Assembly: GCA_947476625.1 (NCBI GenBank)
Contig: CANJRA010000015.1
Coordinates: forward strand, 1-63,953
From: Fidelibacterota bacterium
GTDB taxonomy: Bacteria; Pseudomonadota; Alphaproteobacteria; Rhodospirillales; Rhodospirillaceae
Length of the DNA: 63,953 nt
Direction: 5' to 3'
Shown piece after piece: positions 9,217-20,513 of the stretch. The notes under the pieces are model-generated. The model was not told the origin of the DNA, ran no database searches, and saw only the letters and a list, made by a program, of their open reading frames with translations. Positions within the stretch are counted from its first letter, which is position 1, and each line of letters opens with the position of its first letter. The position numbers were made by a program, and so were the translations under genes.

Positions 9217-9381
9217 GGGCTATGTTCCTGAACCATAAAGGCAGGCCGGTTTATAGCGGTTGAGCAAGGCCCGCTCTATTGCTTTTTGTGGCAGGCCGGA
9301 GTTCCATTTATGCTAGGTCTGTTACGGGAGCGGCTCATCCACTGGCCGCGTGCGGGAGCGGCTTTCTAGGTCATTGGAGCA

Positions 9382-10914
<1,533 letters not shown>

Positions 10915-10929
10915 GGCCCGGCACTCATC

Positions 10930-12951
10930 ATGTTCAAGAAAATCCTGATCGCTAACCGCGGTGAAATTGCCTGCCGGGTTATCAAGACCTGCAAGCAGAT
11001 GGGCATCGCCACGGTCGCGGTCTATTCCGATGCCGACCGCAATGCCCTGCATGTCGAAATGGCCGACGAGGCCGTGCACATTGGCGAAAGCCCCGCGGCA
11101 AAAAGTTATCTTCTCATCGATCGTATTGTGAAGGCCTGCAAGCAGACCAAAGCTGAAGCCGTGCATCCGGGTTACGGGTTCCTGTCTGAGAATAAGGAAT
11201 TTCAGAAGGCGCTGGCGAAAGAGAAAGTCGTTTTCATCGGTCCCGATGCCCACGCCATCGAAGCCATGGGCGACAAGATCGCGTCCAAGAAGTTAGCCGA
11301 TAAAGCCGGCGTCTCTACAGTGCCCGGCTACATGGGCATTGTTAAGGACGTCGCCGAGGCCAAGAAAATTGCCAAGCAGGTCGGCTATCCGGTCATGCTC
11401 AAAGCATCGGCCGGCGGCGGCGGTAAGGGCATGCGCATTGCCCGCAATGAATCTGAAGTGCAGGAAGGCTTCGAGCGCTCGCAATCCGAAGCTAAATCGT
11501 CGTTCGGCGATGATCGCATGTTCATCGAAAAATACATCGAGCAGCCGCGACACATCGAAATCCAGGTCATCGCCGACCGGCATGGCAATACGTTGTATCT
11601 GAACGAGCGCGAATGTTCGATCCAGCGCCGCCATCAAAAAGTTATCGAAGAAGCGCCCAGTCCCTTCCTCGATGCGAAGACCCGCAAAGCCATGGGCGAG
11701 CAGGCGGCACAGCTTGCCAAGGCCGTGCAGTACGTCAGCGCCGGCACGGTCGAGTTTATTGTCGATACCAAGCGTAACTTCTACTTCCTGGAAATGAATA
11801 CGCGCCTTCAAGTCGAGCATCCGGTAACGGAACTCGTCACCGGCCTCGACTTGGTCGAACTGATGATCCGCATTGCAGCCGGCGAAAAACTTCCGCTGAA
11901 GCAGAAGGACGTCAAGATCAACGGCTGGGCGATTGAATCGCGGGTCTATGCCGAAGACCCGTATCGCAACTTCCTGCCGTCCATCGGTCGTTTAGTGCGG
12001 TATCTCCCACCCGCTGAGAATAAGAACGTGCGCGTCGATACTGGCGTGCAGGAGGGCGGCGAGATCAGCGTGTTTTATGACCCAATGATCGCCAAGCTGT
12101 GTACGTGGGGCAAAGACCGCAAGGAAGCCACCGCGCATATGCGCGCAGCGCTCGACGCCTATTATATCCGCGGCGTCCTGCATAACATTCCGTTCTTAGC
12201 CTCGGTGTTGGGCAAAAAGAAATTCGAAGACGGTAAATTGTCGACCAATTTTATCGCCGAAGAATATCCCGATGGCTTTTCGGACAAGGATCTGCCCGCG
12301 AAAGACCCGACAACGCTGGTCGCTGTGGCCGCGATTGTCCATGACGCCTATGTGCGCCGCGCGGCCGGTATTTCCGGACAGATCCCGGGACACGGCCGCA
12401 ACGTGCCCGAGAATTGGGTCGTGGCGTCTTACGGGGCTAATGGTAGGGAAAACGAATATCCGGTCTGTGTGTCGCCGCATAAAACCATGCTTGGCGGCGG
12501 GATCGTCGGTTCGACCGTGAATGTCGGCAAAAAAACCGTCCACGTCAAAAGCGCGTGGATTTTCGGTGCGCCGCTGTTTGTTGCCGACGTCAACGGCAAG
12601 TCAGTCACTATTCAAATCGACAACCGCGTCGTGGGCTATCGCTTGTTTCATGCCGGCAGTCAGATGGATGTCGGCGTCTATACCGTGCGCGCCGCTGAAC
12701 TCGCGCGTTTAATGCCGCACAAAGAGCCGCCGGACTTGTCGAAATATCTGTTGTCGCCAATGCCTGGCTTGTTGGTGTCCCTGGCTGTGACAGAAGGGCA
12801 GGAGGTCAAAGCCGGCGAGACCTTGGCGGTTGTCGAAGCGATGAAAATGGAAAACATACTCAAGGCCGAACGCGACGGAACAGTTAAGAAAATCTACGAG
12901 CAGAGCGGCGCCTCTTTGGCTGTGGATCAAATGATCCTGGAATTCCGCTGA
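10930..12951 (+). CDS. pccA: Propionyl-CoA carboxylase alpha chain (biotin carboxylase + BCCP)
   Basis: The 673-residue protein has biotin carboxylase N- and ATP-grasp domains (IANRGEIACRVI; the glycine-rich ATP loop KASAGGGGKGMRIA; FLEMNTRLQVEHPVTE), a BT linker domain in the 500-600 region, and a C-terminal biotinyl domain with EAMKMEN, biotin on Lys639. It carboxylates its own biotin using ATP and bicarbonate. It pairs with pccB just upstream and is followed within 7 bp by an acylphosphatase gene. Domain order and length match PccA rather than the shorter AccC. Confidence 0.94.
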   Translation: MFKKILIANRGEIACRVIKTCKQMGIATVAVYSDADRNALHVEMADEAVHIGESPAAKSYLLIDRIVKACKQTKAEAVHPGYGFLSENKEFQKALAKEKVVFIGPDAHAIEAMGDKIASKKLADKAGVSTVPGYMGIVKDVAEAKKIAKQVGYPVMLKASAGGGGKGMRIARNESEVQEGFERSQSEAKSSFGDDRMFIEKYIEQPRHIEIQVIADRHGNTLYLNERECSIQRRHQKVIEEAPSPFLDAKTRKAMGEQAAQLAKAVQYVSAGTVEFIVDTKRNFYFLEMNTRLQVEHPVTELVTGLDLVELMIRIAAGEKLPLKQKDVKINGWAIESRVYAEDPYRNFLPSIGRLVRYLPPAENKNVRVDTGVQEGGEISVFYDPMIAKLCTWGKDRKEATAHMRAALDAYYIRGVLHNIPFLASVLGKKKFEDGKLSTNFIAEEYPDGFSDKDLPAKDPTTLVAVAAIVHDAYVRRAAGISGQIPGHGRNVPENWVVASYGANGRENEYPVCVSPHKTMLGGGIVGSTVNVGKKTVHVKSAWIFGAPLFVADVNGKSVTIQIDNRVVGYRLFHAGSQMDVGVYTVRAAELARLMPHKEPPDLSKYLLSPMPGLLVSLAVTEGQEVKAGETLAVVEAMKMENILKAERDGTVKKIYEQSGASLAVDQMILEFR

Positions 12952-12957
12952 GGGGCC

Positions 12958-13269
12958 ATGTCCGCGGCATCGGAAACGAACGTTACGCTCCGCGTGCTGA
13001 TTGAAGGCCGCGTACAAGGCGTCGGTTACCGCGCCTGGGTGGTGAACGCGGCGCGCAAGGTAAGCTTGTTTGGTTGGGTGCGTAATCTGACCGACGGATC
13101 TGTGGAAGCGTTGGTGCATGGACCGTTCGAAGCCGTCGAGCAATTTGTCGCGGACTGTCAGGCCGGGCCTTACATGGCCAAAGTTACAGCGGTGATAAAA
13201 GAGTCCGTCGATGAGAAAGTCCCCGAAGGACCATTTCAACAACGTCCGACGGCAGATCGGCAAGGCTGA
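12958..13269 (+). CDS. acyP: Acylphosphatase
   Basis: This small enzyme (103 residues) hydrolyses acyl phosphates. The active-site segment GRVQGVGYRAWV carries the phosphate-binding Arg, and NLTDGSVEALVHG carries the catalytic Asn, both in the expected spacing of about 18 residues. The C-terminal tail is longer than the typical 90-residue enzyme and basic. It starts 7 bp after pccA and is probably co-transcribed. Confidence 0.9.
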   Translation: MSAASETNVTLRVLIEGRVQGVGYRAWVVNAARKVSLFGWVRNLTDGSVEALVHGPFEAVEQFVADCQAGPYMAKVTAVIKESVDEKVPEGPFQQRPTADRQG

Positions 13270-13278
13270 TCGCCACGT

Positions 13279-13944
13279 CTAAGCTGTCGCCGCCAGCTTC
13301 CTTTTGAAGACGGATTCAAACGTCGCTTGCAATGCCGCGTCAACCGCAGCCATTGGCGCGTTCTTGCCAAGATCGGCGAGGGAGGTCACGCCATGGGCTA
13401 CGATCCCGCAGGGCACGATACCTGTGAAGTGTGACAGGTCCGGTGCGACGTTTAGTGAAATGCCGTGGAAAGTCACCCAGTGGCGCACGCGCACGCCCAA
13501 GGCCCCGATTTTATCCTCGCGGCCACTTCCACGATTAACCCAAATTCCCACGCGACCTTCGCGACGCTCGCCCGTGACGTCGAATTCGGCGAGGGTCCGA
13601 ATCATCCAGTTTTCCAGGTCGCGCACAAAACAGCGCACGTCTTCACCCCGGTGTTTCAAGTCGAGCAACACGTAAACCACGCGCTGGCCGGGGCCATGAT
13701 ACGTGTATTGGCCGCCTCGGCCGGTTTTGAAGACCGGAAAGCGATCCGGCGCCAATAAGTCGTGGCTTTGCGCGCTGGTTCCCGCCGTGTAAAGCGGGGG
13801 GTGTTCCAGAAACCACAGTAATTCCGGTGCGGTTCCATCTCTAATGGCGCCCACCCGCGCGTCCATAGCGGCCTCGGCCTCTGGGAAGGGCACAAGGTCG
13901 TGGGAAATGCGCAATTCGACAGGCGGTTGGGTCATGTCCGTCAC
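13279..13944 (-). CDS. lipB: Lipoyl(octanoyl) transferase
   Basis: LipB moves octanoyl from acyl carrier protein to lipoyl domains of 2-oxoacid dehydrogenases. Visible are [17 protein letters not shown] (substrate pocket), the Lys in KIGALGVRV and the catalytic Cys in [10 protein letters not shown]. It encodes 221 residues from GTG 13944; an in-frame ATG at 13935 would shorten it by three residues and is equally plausible. It is convergent with acyP, with only 9 bp between stops. Confidence 0.94.
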   Translation of the reverse strand: MTDMTQPPVELRISHDLVPFPEAEAAMDARVGAIRDGTAPELLWFLEHPPLYTAGTSAQSHDLLAPDRFPVFKTGRGGQYTYHGPGQRVVYVLLDLKHRGEDVRCFVRDLENWMIRTLAEFDVTGERREGRVGIWVNRGSGREDKIGALGVRVRHWVTFHGISLNVAPDLSHFTGIVPCGIVAHGVTSLADLGKNAPMAAVDAALQATFESVFKRKLAATA

Positions 13945-14032
13945 GGTGGGTGTTTCCTTGCCAACCCATACCCGATTTGCTATTGGACCGCACGCCCGGT
14001 GCTTTGGCGCCGGGACATCTACCTAATATCGT

Positions 14033-14117
14033 GCGGTCGTGGCGGAATTGGTAGACGCGCAGCGTTGAGGTCGCTGTGGGGCAACCCGTGAAAGTTCGAG
14101 TCTTTTCGACCGCACCA
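14033..14117 (+). tRNA. tRNA-Leu (anticodon GAG)
   Basis: The acceptor stem GCGGTCG/CGACCGC closes 14033-14039 with 14107-14113, followed by A and an encoded CCA (14115-14117). The anticodon stem CAGCG/CGCTG encloses loop TTGAGGT with GAG at 14067-14069. A long variable arm, as expected for a class II leucine tRNA, and GTTCGAG in the T loop are present. Length 85 nt including CCA. Confidence 0.97.
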
Positions 14118-14189
14118 CTACTTTTGTCTGTCCTCCCTTTTTTCCGGGGTTAGCCTTCAGGGCCACCACATTTACAGACAGGGGCCGCC

Positions 14190-15617
14190 ATGGCCGAGAC
14201 ACCAAGCCCGACCCCGGTGACCGTCCCCCGCGCCCGCCGCGCCCCCATAGAGGCGCTTGACGAAAATTTCGAGCTGGATTCTGAGTTCGTTGAGGAAGTT
14301 GCCACAACTCTGCGGACCAACGACAAGGAACAGGTTCGTACGCTGGTGGGCGAACTCCATTACGCCGACATGGCCGATCTTCTCGAGCGCCTCGATAGCG
14401 AGGACCGCAGGCTTCTGATCGATGCCATCCGCGACGACTTCAATGCCGACGTTCTGCCCGAGTTGGCCGCCGAAGTCCGCGACGAGATCATGGATGCTTT
14501 AGGCTTTGAAGACTTGGCCGTGGCGTTGACGGAACTGGATTCCGACGACGCCGTCTACATCGCTGGAAAACTCGATTCCGACGAGCAGGCCCAGATTATC
14601 GGCCGCTTGCCCCAGGAGACGCGCACACTCATCGAGCAGGGACTAGCTTATGGCGAGCACACCGCCGGGCGTCTTATGCAGCGCGAACTGGTAGCTGTTC
14701 CCAATTATTGGACCGTCGGCGAAACCATCGACTATCTGCGCACCACCCGAAACACGCCGGAAAAATTCTATGTGATTTTCGTGGTCGATCATCGGCACCG
14801 CCCGCAAGGCATGATCGAACTGCACCATGTCGTAAAAGCCCGGCGCCCGACTCAGATGCGCGACCTTATCGACGATCCCGAACTTGATGTGATTCCGACT
14901 GACATGGACCGTGAGGAAGTAGCTTTTCTGTTTCGTCAGCGCGATTTAACGGCGGCGCCGGTTGTTGATAAGTCGGGCCGTCTGATCGGTCAGATCACCA
15001 TCGATGACGTGGTCGACGTCATGGATGAGGTCGCGGGCGACGACATCTTGAAACTCGCCGGTGTGCGTCCGCAGGAAGACTCCAGCCTCTATCGCACAGT
15101 TATGTCCACCGCCCAGTCACGGTTCATCTGGCTGGTGCTAAATCTCGGCACGGCTTTTTTAGCATCGGCGGTCATCGGCGCGTTTGAAGGCTCGATTGAA
15201 AAGCTTTCGGCCCTCGCGGTGCTTATGCCGATTTGTGCATCTATGGGCGGAAACGCCGGAACGCAAACCCTCGCTACAGTCATCCGCTCAATGGCAACGC
15301 GCGAACTCAATGCCAGCAATGTGGTTCGCGTGGTGTGGAAGGAAATTTTCGTTGGCTCGATCAATGGACTTTTGTTCGCGGTGATCACCGGGCTTATTGC
15401 CTATCTTTGGTTTAAGGATGGTCTGCTTGGCGTCGTGATTGGTTCGTCCATGGTTGCCAACATGATTGCGGCGGGATTCGCCGGAATCACTATCCCATTG
15501 CTTCTTGAAAAATGGGGTGCCGATCCGGCGGATTCGGCAGCGGTTTTCCTCACAACTATTACCGATTGTGTAGGGTTCTTCACCTTTTTGGGACTGGCAA
15601 CCTGGATTTTACTCTAA
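14190..15617 (+). CDS. mgtE: Magnesium transporter MgtE
   Basis: This is a 475-residue Mg2+ channel/transporter of the inner membrane. Domain order is: cytosolic N domain of helical repeats (about 25-145, ADLLERLDSEDRRLLIDAI and the next repeat), a pair of CBS domains (about 150-275), a plug helix, then five transmembrane helices from about residue 310. The pore signature GGNAGTQTLAT and the later PADSAAVFLTTITDCVGF are both present. The CBS and N domains normally sense cytosolic Mg2+ and gate the pore. It is preceded directly by tRNA-Leu; no riboswitch was seen. Confidence 0.95.
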   Translation: MAETPSPTPVTVPRARRAPIEALDENFELDSEFVEEVATTLRTNDKEQVRTLVGELHYADMADLLERLDSEDRRLLIDAIRDDFNADVLPELAAEVRDEIMDALGFEDLAVALTELDSDDAVYIAGKLDSDEQAQIIGRLPQETRTLIEQGLAYGEHTAGRLMQRELVAVPNYWTVGETIDYLRTTRNTPEKFYVIFVVDHRHRPQGMIELHHVVKARRPTQMRDLIDDPELDVIPTDMDREEVAFLFRQRDLTAAPVVDKSGRLIGQITIDDVVDVMDEVAGDDILKLAGVRPQEDSSLYRTVMSTAQSRFIWLVLNLGTAFLASAVIGAFEGSIEKLSALAVLMPICASMGGNAGTQTLATVIRSMATRELNASNVVRVVWKEIFVGSINGLLFAVITGLIAYLWFKDGLLGVVIGSSMVANMIAAGFAGITIPLLLEKWGADPADSAAVFLTTITDCVGFFTFLGLATWILL

Positions 15618-15688
15618 TTTACCGCGAGCCCGTCCACGCGTTGTAATGGGTGTGGTCAATCTGGGGGTGGGCAGGTACAATTAGGTCC

Positions 15689-16183
15689 ATGTCCGAGAAA
15701 GAAGGTCAGTAAATCTATCCGCCTAATAATCTGCGCCAAAAACAAAAACTGGCCGGAGTCACTGGCACCATCGATGCTGTATGGATTAACGCAGCAGAAC
15801 GTTCCATCGGGGCGGCAAAATTCGACTATCTGGAAGCTGCCGTCGAAGACATGGCGGCGCTCGCCACAGCCTACGACAAGGCGATCAAAGACCCCGCCAA
15901 CCGGCCCGCACATATCGCTGAACTTTATGCCGTCGTGCAGTCCATCAAAGGGCAGGGCACCAGCTTTGGTTACCCGCTGATGACGGCTGTCGGCACGCAG
16001 CTCGCACGTTTCATCGAAGACGCCGGCGAAAATCTTACCGATGCTCAGATGGATGCGGTGAAAGTTCACCAGGAAGCTCTGCGGCTCATCATGCAGCAGA
16101 AGATGGAAGGCGACGGCGGACCGATAGGTCAAAAGCTCGTCGCCGGCCTCGCGATGGTCATCAAGAAAATTAAGGGCGAGTAG
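15689..16183 (+). pseudogene. Hpt-like phosphotransfer protein gene interrupted by an in-frame TAA
   Basis: From ATG 15689 the frame reads MSEKEGQ, then TAA (15710-15712), then continues open with IYPPNNLRQKQKLAG and about 155 further codons to the TAG at 16181-16183. The downstream part resembles a small Hpt-domain family: its core VVQSIKGQGTSFGYPL aligns with the Hpt pattern HxxKGxxxxFG, but Gln occupies the phosphorylatable His position. An in-frame ATG at 15851 would give a 110-residue product lacking the first helices. Either the gene is decayed, or a non-ATG start after the stop is used, or the base is a sequencing error. Its 3' end overlaps the convergent GH114-like pseudogene by 14 nt. 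Confidence 0.6.
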
Positions 16184-17476
16184 TCGGCACCGCTGCCGTG
16201 CTCGGCTTGATTTTTGTCTGGGCGAGGCTCTGCGTCGGGTCCAGCGGCGTCATGAACTCCCAGCGCCGATAAGCTTCCACACCGTCCAGTACGACGCCGT
16301 CAAAGCCCAAGTCCATCAGTCCGGCAAAATACTTTCCGAGGATGGCTTTCCATGCGGTGTTCCAATACTCGATCGCGTATTGGCCGGGACGATCCGGGCC
16401 GAAGGCTTGATCCAACTCGGTTCGCCAATGCCCCACTCGCGCTTCCAGTAGTAACGTTCGTCCTCGGCATAGCCCACGCTCATCCGCGCCAGCACTAAAC
16501 GGCGCGCGCCCATTTCCTTGAACTTGAGACTATGTATTTCATCCTTCGTCAGGTTTTGTTTGCCTTTGAAGAATGCGTCCGTGACGAGGACGTCGTAATT
16601 GGTCGATTGCAGGGCTGCGAGCCATTCACCGTGCGAGGCGTATTGGGTGTTGTCCAGCATCACCAGCATGTTTTTGGCGACGCCTAAGACTTCAACATTG
16701 CGTGGGTTTTCGGGCGAGGGGCGGTTTTTGGGAACGTTTGTAAAGACATCTGTTGTATCTGAGTCCGTATGCGCAACCACGCCGGCTTGAATCGCGGCTT
16801 GCAGCGCACTTTGCGCCGTAGCGGGGGTTTTGCAGTGCTCAATCGAAAGCAGCTTCAAACCCTGCTTTGCCATGTCGTGCAGGTTGTCGCGCGGAACGCG
16901 CAAGGGCGCGCAGAATTGACCGTTGAGAACAATACCGTTGAGCTGCTGGATATAAAGCCGCAAGGGCATGCCGATCTGCATAATAGCGTCGGCAGGAATC
17001 TTCGCGTCGGGATCGCGTTTGATTTCGGTCAGGTCGAACTCACGGCGGCTCCAGGCCAAAAGGTCAAAACCCCCGCGCGTGGTAACGATGAATTTCGGAT
17101 CACGCCCGCGCGCATAAATCGCAAGTTCCTCGACGATACTGCGCATGGCCGTGCGGTAATTAGGAATTTCGGCCAGCGGAATATCGAGCACTTCGACCTC
17201 ACCCAGCAACATGCGGGTGCGGTCGGGCACGTTCGTGCCCTGCGTTGACGGTTTGGCTTGCGGCGGAGCAACAGGAATGAGTGGTTTTTCTACTTCCGGC
17301 GGCGGGGGTGCCGGATCGCCCGATCCTTCGAGCCCTGCGCCCGGCGGCGGACCAAGCTGGCGTCCGGCAGCCGGAGCAGGCGTATTGGGTTGCTCGGCGG
17401 CAATAACTGCGCCCCAGCTCAAAGCGGCTGCTGCGGCGGCTGCGAGAAGTACGTTGCGTCTTTTAGAAGTGATCAC
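16170..17476 (-). pseudogene. GH114-like (TM1410 family) secreted protein gene with a frameshift
   Basis: The first frame (start 17476) has a signal peptide, a proline-rich linker and most of a barrel domain with LVLARMSVGYAEDERYYWKREWG. Its homology fades just after GEPSWI. The second frame takes over with GQYAIEYWNTAWKAILGK and MDLGFDGVVLDGVEAYRRWE, the classic C-terminal part of the endo-alpha-1,4-polygalactosaminidase-like family (GH114/TM1410). The shift therefore lies at about 16390-16410. Rejoined, the product would be about 430 residues with an extra N-terminal domain of unknown role. It may be a pseudogene or a sequencing indel. Activity on galactosaminoglycan polysaccharide is a family guess only. 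Confidence 0.7.
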
Positions 17477-18570
17477 GGCACCCGTTCCGCCACGTAATCG
17501 GCAATGGCCAAGCTGGAGGTCAGTCCTGGTGATTCTATGCCGTAAAGGGCAATTAAACCGTTAACGCCGGTTTGTGCCGGGGTTTGGATGTCGAAGTCCT
17601 TCGCGGGATCGTTAGGCCCTTGGATTTTCGGGCGAATTCCGCTGTATCCGGGCCTGAGAGCGCCGTCGGGCAGCCCCGGCCAATATTTACGAATGGCCGC
17701 ATAGAAAGACGGCTCGCGCCCTTCATCGACGACGTAATCAAGCTTATCGGTCCATTCCAGATCCGGGCCAAACCTGCCCTGATTGGAGAGATCCAAGGTG
17801 TAATGCAGGCCGAGGCTGGCATGGCCCGGCAGGGGATAGACAAGGCGCGTGAACGGCGGCTTTCCCGAAAGATAGAAGTAATTGCCCTTGGCGTAGTGCT
17901 GCGGCGGGACCGAGCCTGCTTTGACCCCCGTGATCTTGCGGCCGATATCTTGCGCACCCAGTCCGGCGCAGTTGATGACCGTGCGCGCCTTCAAGCTTAT
18001 CGCGCCGTCGCCGCCGACCGTAATGACGATTCCGTCATCCGCGGCGCTTCCACCGACAACCGGGCTATTATAAGCGATGACCGCGCCGTTCTGTTCGGCG
18101 TCGCCAAGCAGCGCCAGCATATATCCGTGACTATCGAGAATCCCGGTCATCGGCGAGTGCAAGGCGGCCGCGCATTCCAAGTTCGGTTCGATGCGCTTTG
18201 TGTCCGCGCGGCTCATCCAGGTCATGTAGACGCCGCTCTCGTTGGCGTGCGTCTGAAGCTTTTTGAGGCCGGCGATTTCGCTTTCATCCGCGGCGTAGAC
18301 CAGCTTGGTGGTCCGCTTATACGTTACACCGTAGGCATCACAAAATGCATAGAGCTTGTCGCGGCCTTCGATGCAAAGCCGCTCCTTCAGGCTGCCATGC
18401 GTATAGAAAATACCTGCATGTATGACTTCGCTGTTACGAGAACTGGTGGCGGTGCCAAACGCGTCTTCAGATTCCAGAATCAGCACTTCGCGGCCTTTGC
18501 GGGCCATGGCACGGGCGACCGCTAAGCCCACAACCCCGGCGCCAATGACGATACAATCCGCTGCTTCCAT
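17473..18570 (-). CDS. FAD-dependent oxidoreductase, L-2-hydroxyglutarate oxidase-like
   Basis: This is a DAO-family flavoenzyme of 365 residues from ATG 18570. An open frame extends 17 codons upstream, but the chosen ATG places the Rossmann motif VIGAGVVGLAVARAMARKG at the usual distance from the N-terminus. Further matches are SSRNSEVIHAGIFY, typical of LhgO/YgaF-like enzymes, VINCAGLGAQDIG, and a C-terminal GYSGIRPKIQGP with FAD-binding GIESPGLTSSLAI. Probable role is oxidation of an L-2-hydroxy acid. Its 3' end overlaps the start of the GH114-like gene by 4 nt (CDS stop and next ATG), suggesting co-transcription. Confidence 0.85.
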   Translation of the reverse strand: MEAADCIVIGAGVVGLAVARAMARKGREVLILESEDAFGTATSSRNSEVIHAGIFYTHGSLKERLCIEGRDKLYAFCDAYGVTYKRTTKLVYAADESEIAGLKKLQTHANESGVYMTWMSRADTKRIEPNLECAAALHSPMTGILDSHGYMLALLGDAEQNGAVIAYNSPVVGGSAADDGIVITVGGDGAISLKARTVINCAGLGAQDIGRKITGVKAGSVPPQHYAKGNYFYLSGKPPFTRLVYPLPGHASLGLHYTLDLSNQGRFGPDLEWTDKLDYVVDEGREPSFYAAIRKYWPGLPDGALRPGYSGIRPKIQGPNDPAKDFDIQTPAQTGVNGLIALYGIESPGLTSSLAIADYVAERVP

Positions 18571-18658
18571 GCTTATCCCCGTTTTCATCATAAGTGTGAG
18601 GCGCGCGGCTCTGTTGGTCAAGTTGCGCTGACATATGGCGGGCTATAATGTCTGCCGT

Positions 18659-19444
18659 ATGATCTCGACAAACCCACAAAAACCTCCGCGCATTGTTGTC
18701 TTCGGTAATGAGAAGGGCGGCACGGGCAAATCGACGCTGGCGATGCACCTGACAGTCGCGCTGCTCAATCGCGGCCTCTCAGTCGCAACCATCGATCTCG
18801 ATGCCCGCCAAGGCACAATCTCGCGCTATGTCGCCAATCGCCGCCAGTACGCCTTGCGCCAGTCGGTGCCGATGCCGGAGCATGCGGCGTTGGATACGCA
18901 AGACAACATGGAAGCCGAACTCGCGGCGATATTGGACCGGACGCAACATTGCGCGATGGTGATTATCGATACCCCCGGCCATGACGGCGCTCTATCGCAA
19001 ATCGGCCATTCTTACGCCGACGTGCTGGTCACGCCTATCAACGACAGCCTGATCGACTTAGACGTGCTGGCGCATGTGGATCCGCACAAACAAACCATCC
19101 AACGCCCGAGCCATTATTCCGAGCGCGTCTGGAAGGCTAAACAAATTCGCGCCAAGCGTGATGGCGGGTCGATGGACTGGGTCGTGGTGCGCAACCGCCT
19201 CGGCCAGTTGGAAGCACGCAACAAAAAGCTGATGGGCAAGTTGGTGAATGATCTGGCCAAGCGCATCGGCTTTCGGGTCGCGGACGGGATTCATGAGCGT
19301 GTTGTCTATCGTGAACTCTTCCTCGACGGACTAACGGCGGAAGACTTGGCGGCGCTTGCAAATACGCGGGACGTAGCTATGTCACACGTCGCAGCGCGAC
19401 AGGAAATTCGCAATCTCATGCACGTCCTCGGATTGGACACATAA
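18659..19444 (+). CDS. mipZ: Division plane positioning ATPase MipZ
   Basis: This ParA-like P-loop ATPase forms a gradient from ParB at the cell poles and blocks FtsZ assembly away from midcell; it is specific to alphaproteobacteria. The N-terminus shows the deviant Walker A GNEKGGTGKSTLAMHL, then DLDARQGTISRYVANR, the Walker B-like IIDTPGHDGALS, and PINDSLIDLDVLAHVD, all family signatures. The ATG at 18659 is preferred over the one at 18635 because the P-loop then starts about 13 residues in, as is usual. It is divergent from the oxidoreductase and followed after 4 bp by a J-domain gene. Confidence 0.93.
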   Translation: MISTNPQKPPRIVVFGNEKGGTGKSTLAMHLTVALLNRGLSVATIDLDARQGTISRYVANRRQYALRQSVPMPEHAALDTQDNMEAELAAILDRTQHCAMVIIDTPGHDGALSQIGHSYADVLVTPINDSLIDLDVLAHVDPHKQTIQRPSHYSERVWKAKQIRAKRDGGSMDWVVVRNRLGQLEARNKKLMGKLVNDLAKRIGFRVADGIHERVVYRELFLDGLTAEDLAALANTRDVAMSHVAARQEIRNLMHVLGLDT

Positions 19445-19448
19445 AGCC

Positions 19449-19937
19449 ATGGTAGCTTTGCTCTTCGGATTACTGGTGCTGATTGGCGCTGTGACGTTTC
19501 TCAGTTGGCTTGGCCGCGCCGATCCAAAAGCCGTCCGCAAGAGTATCAATTGGGGCGTGCTGGGACTTATTGCGCTGGTCATTGTCGGGCTCGTCCTCAC
19601 GGGGCGTGTCGGCGCGGCCATGGCGGGTGTGGTGGCGCTTGCGGCATGGATCGGACGCATTCTGAGTTTCGTGCAAATGGGAAAACAATTCCGCGACATG
19701 TTCACCGGCAAGCGTTCCAAAGCCGATGAGGGAGCATCGGCAAGCGGTGCTCCGCGCGGTGTTATGACGGTGGAAGAGGCGGCGCGTATCTTGGGCGTTG
19801 CGCCCAATGCCGACGAAAGCGAAGTAAAAGCAGCCTATCGCCGCCTCATGGGGCAGATTCATCCGGATCATGGCGGCAACGATTATCTCGCCGCGCAGGT
19901 AAATCAGGCGAAAGATACCCTTCTCAAAAAAGGCTGA
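19449..19937 (+). CDS. Membrane-anchored J-domain protein
   Basis: The protein has 162 residues. Two hydrophobic helices (ALLFGLLVLIGAVTFLSWL and a second at about 36-68) are followed by a linker and a C-terminal J domain (about 105-162) with ARILGVAPNADESEVKAAYRRLM and the HPD motif in QIHPDHGGN. The architecture resembles mitochondrial Tim14/Pam18 and bacterial DjlC-like proteins: a membrane tether with the HPD facing the cytosol to stimulate DnaK. It immediately follows mipZ. Client unknown. Confidence 0.85.
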   Translation: MVALLFGLLVLIGAVTFLSWLGRADPKAVRKSINWGVLGLIALVIVGLVLTGRVGAAMAGVVALAAWIGRILSFVQMGKQFRDMFTGKRSKADEGASASGAPRGVMTVEEAARILGVAPNADESEVKAAYRRLMGQIHPDHGGNDYLAAQVNQAKDTLLKKG

Positions 19938-19940
19938 CTT

Positions 19941-20300
19941 TTAAGGTGTCGGCGGCACAACCTTCGGCATGCGATGCTCGCCGGTAGTAGGCGGCATGTT
20001 CGGTTTTAGCAGCGGATCTGTATTGGTCGATTTGTCGGGCATCGTCAATGGTGCCTTCGTCGAGGTGCCGAGAATTTCCGGTGGCGCGACAGGCGCTTTG
20101 GACCCGAATTTTGTGCGAATGGCCGTGCGTTCCGCCTCCGTCTTGGCGGTTGTCCATTCCGTCCGGCAGTCGGCCAGATCTTTGCCGGTCAAACCCCATT
20201 CGGAGCAGGCATCGGCGCTGGCCGCTAGGGTAGCTGCCGCAAAACCGTAATGGGCGGCAAAAACACTCGTGATGACGGCAAGTACAAAAATGGTTTTCAC
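19941..20300 (-). CDS. Small secreted protein of unknown function
   Basis: This encodes 119 residues with a clear signal peptide (MKTIFVLAVITSVFAAHYGFA). The short mature part carries two cysteines (DACSEWGL and DLADCRTEW), a charged helix and a proline/threonine-rich tail. I recognise no family. It is convergent with the J-domain gene, with only 3 bp between stops. Codon composition looks like its neighbours. Confidence 0.6.
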   Translation of the reverse strand: MKTIFVLAVITSVFAAHYGFAAATLAASADACSEWGLTGKDLADCRTEWTTAKTEAERTAIRTKFGSKAPVAPPEILGTSTKAPLTMPDKSTNTDPLLKPNMPPTTGEHRMPKVVPPTP

Positions 20301-20513
20301 TGCTTCCTCCCGGCAAAAAGGGGCGGCGCTCGCAATTTAAACGTCGATGGAAATTCTTTAGTTCCCGCCAGACGTCTTGGCGGTCTGGGCGGCATCCTCG
20401 GCGGTTGCAAGCCCGCGCCGGGCATGGCACATATTTGTTAGACATCCGTCCGAAAAGACGGGGTTTGCCTGCTGATTCAATAACTTTGATCCAATATTTC
20501 TAAGGGACGTTCC

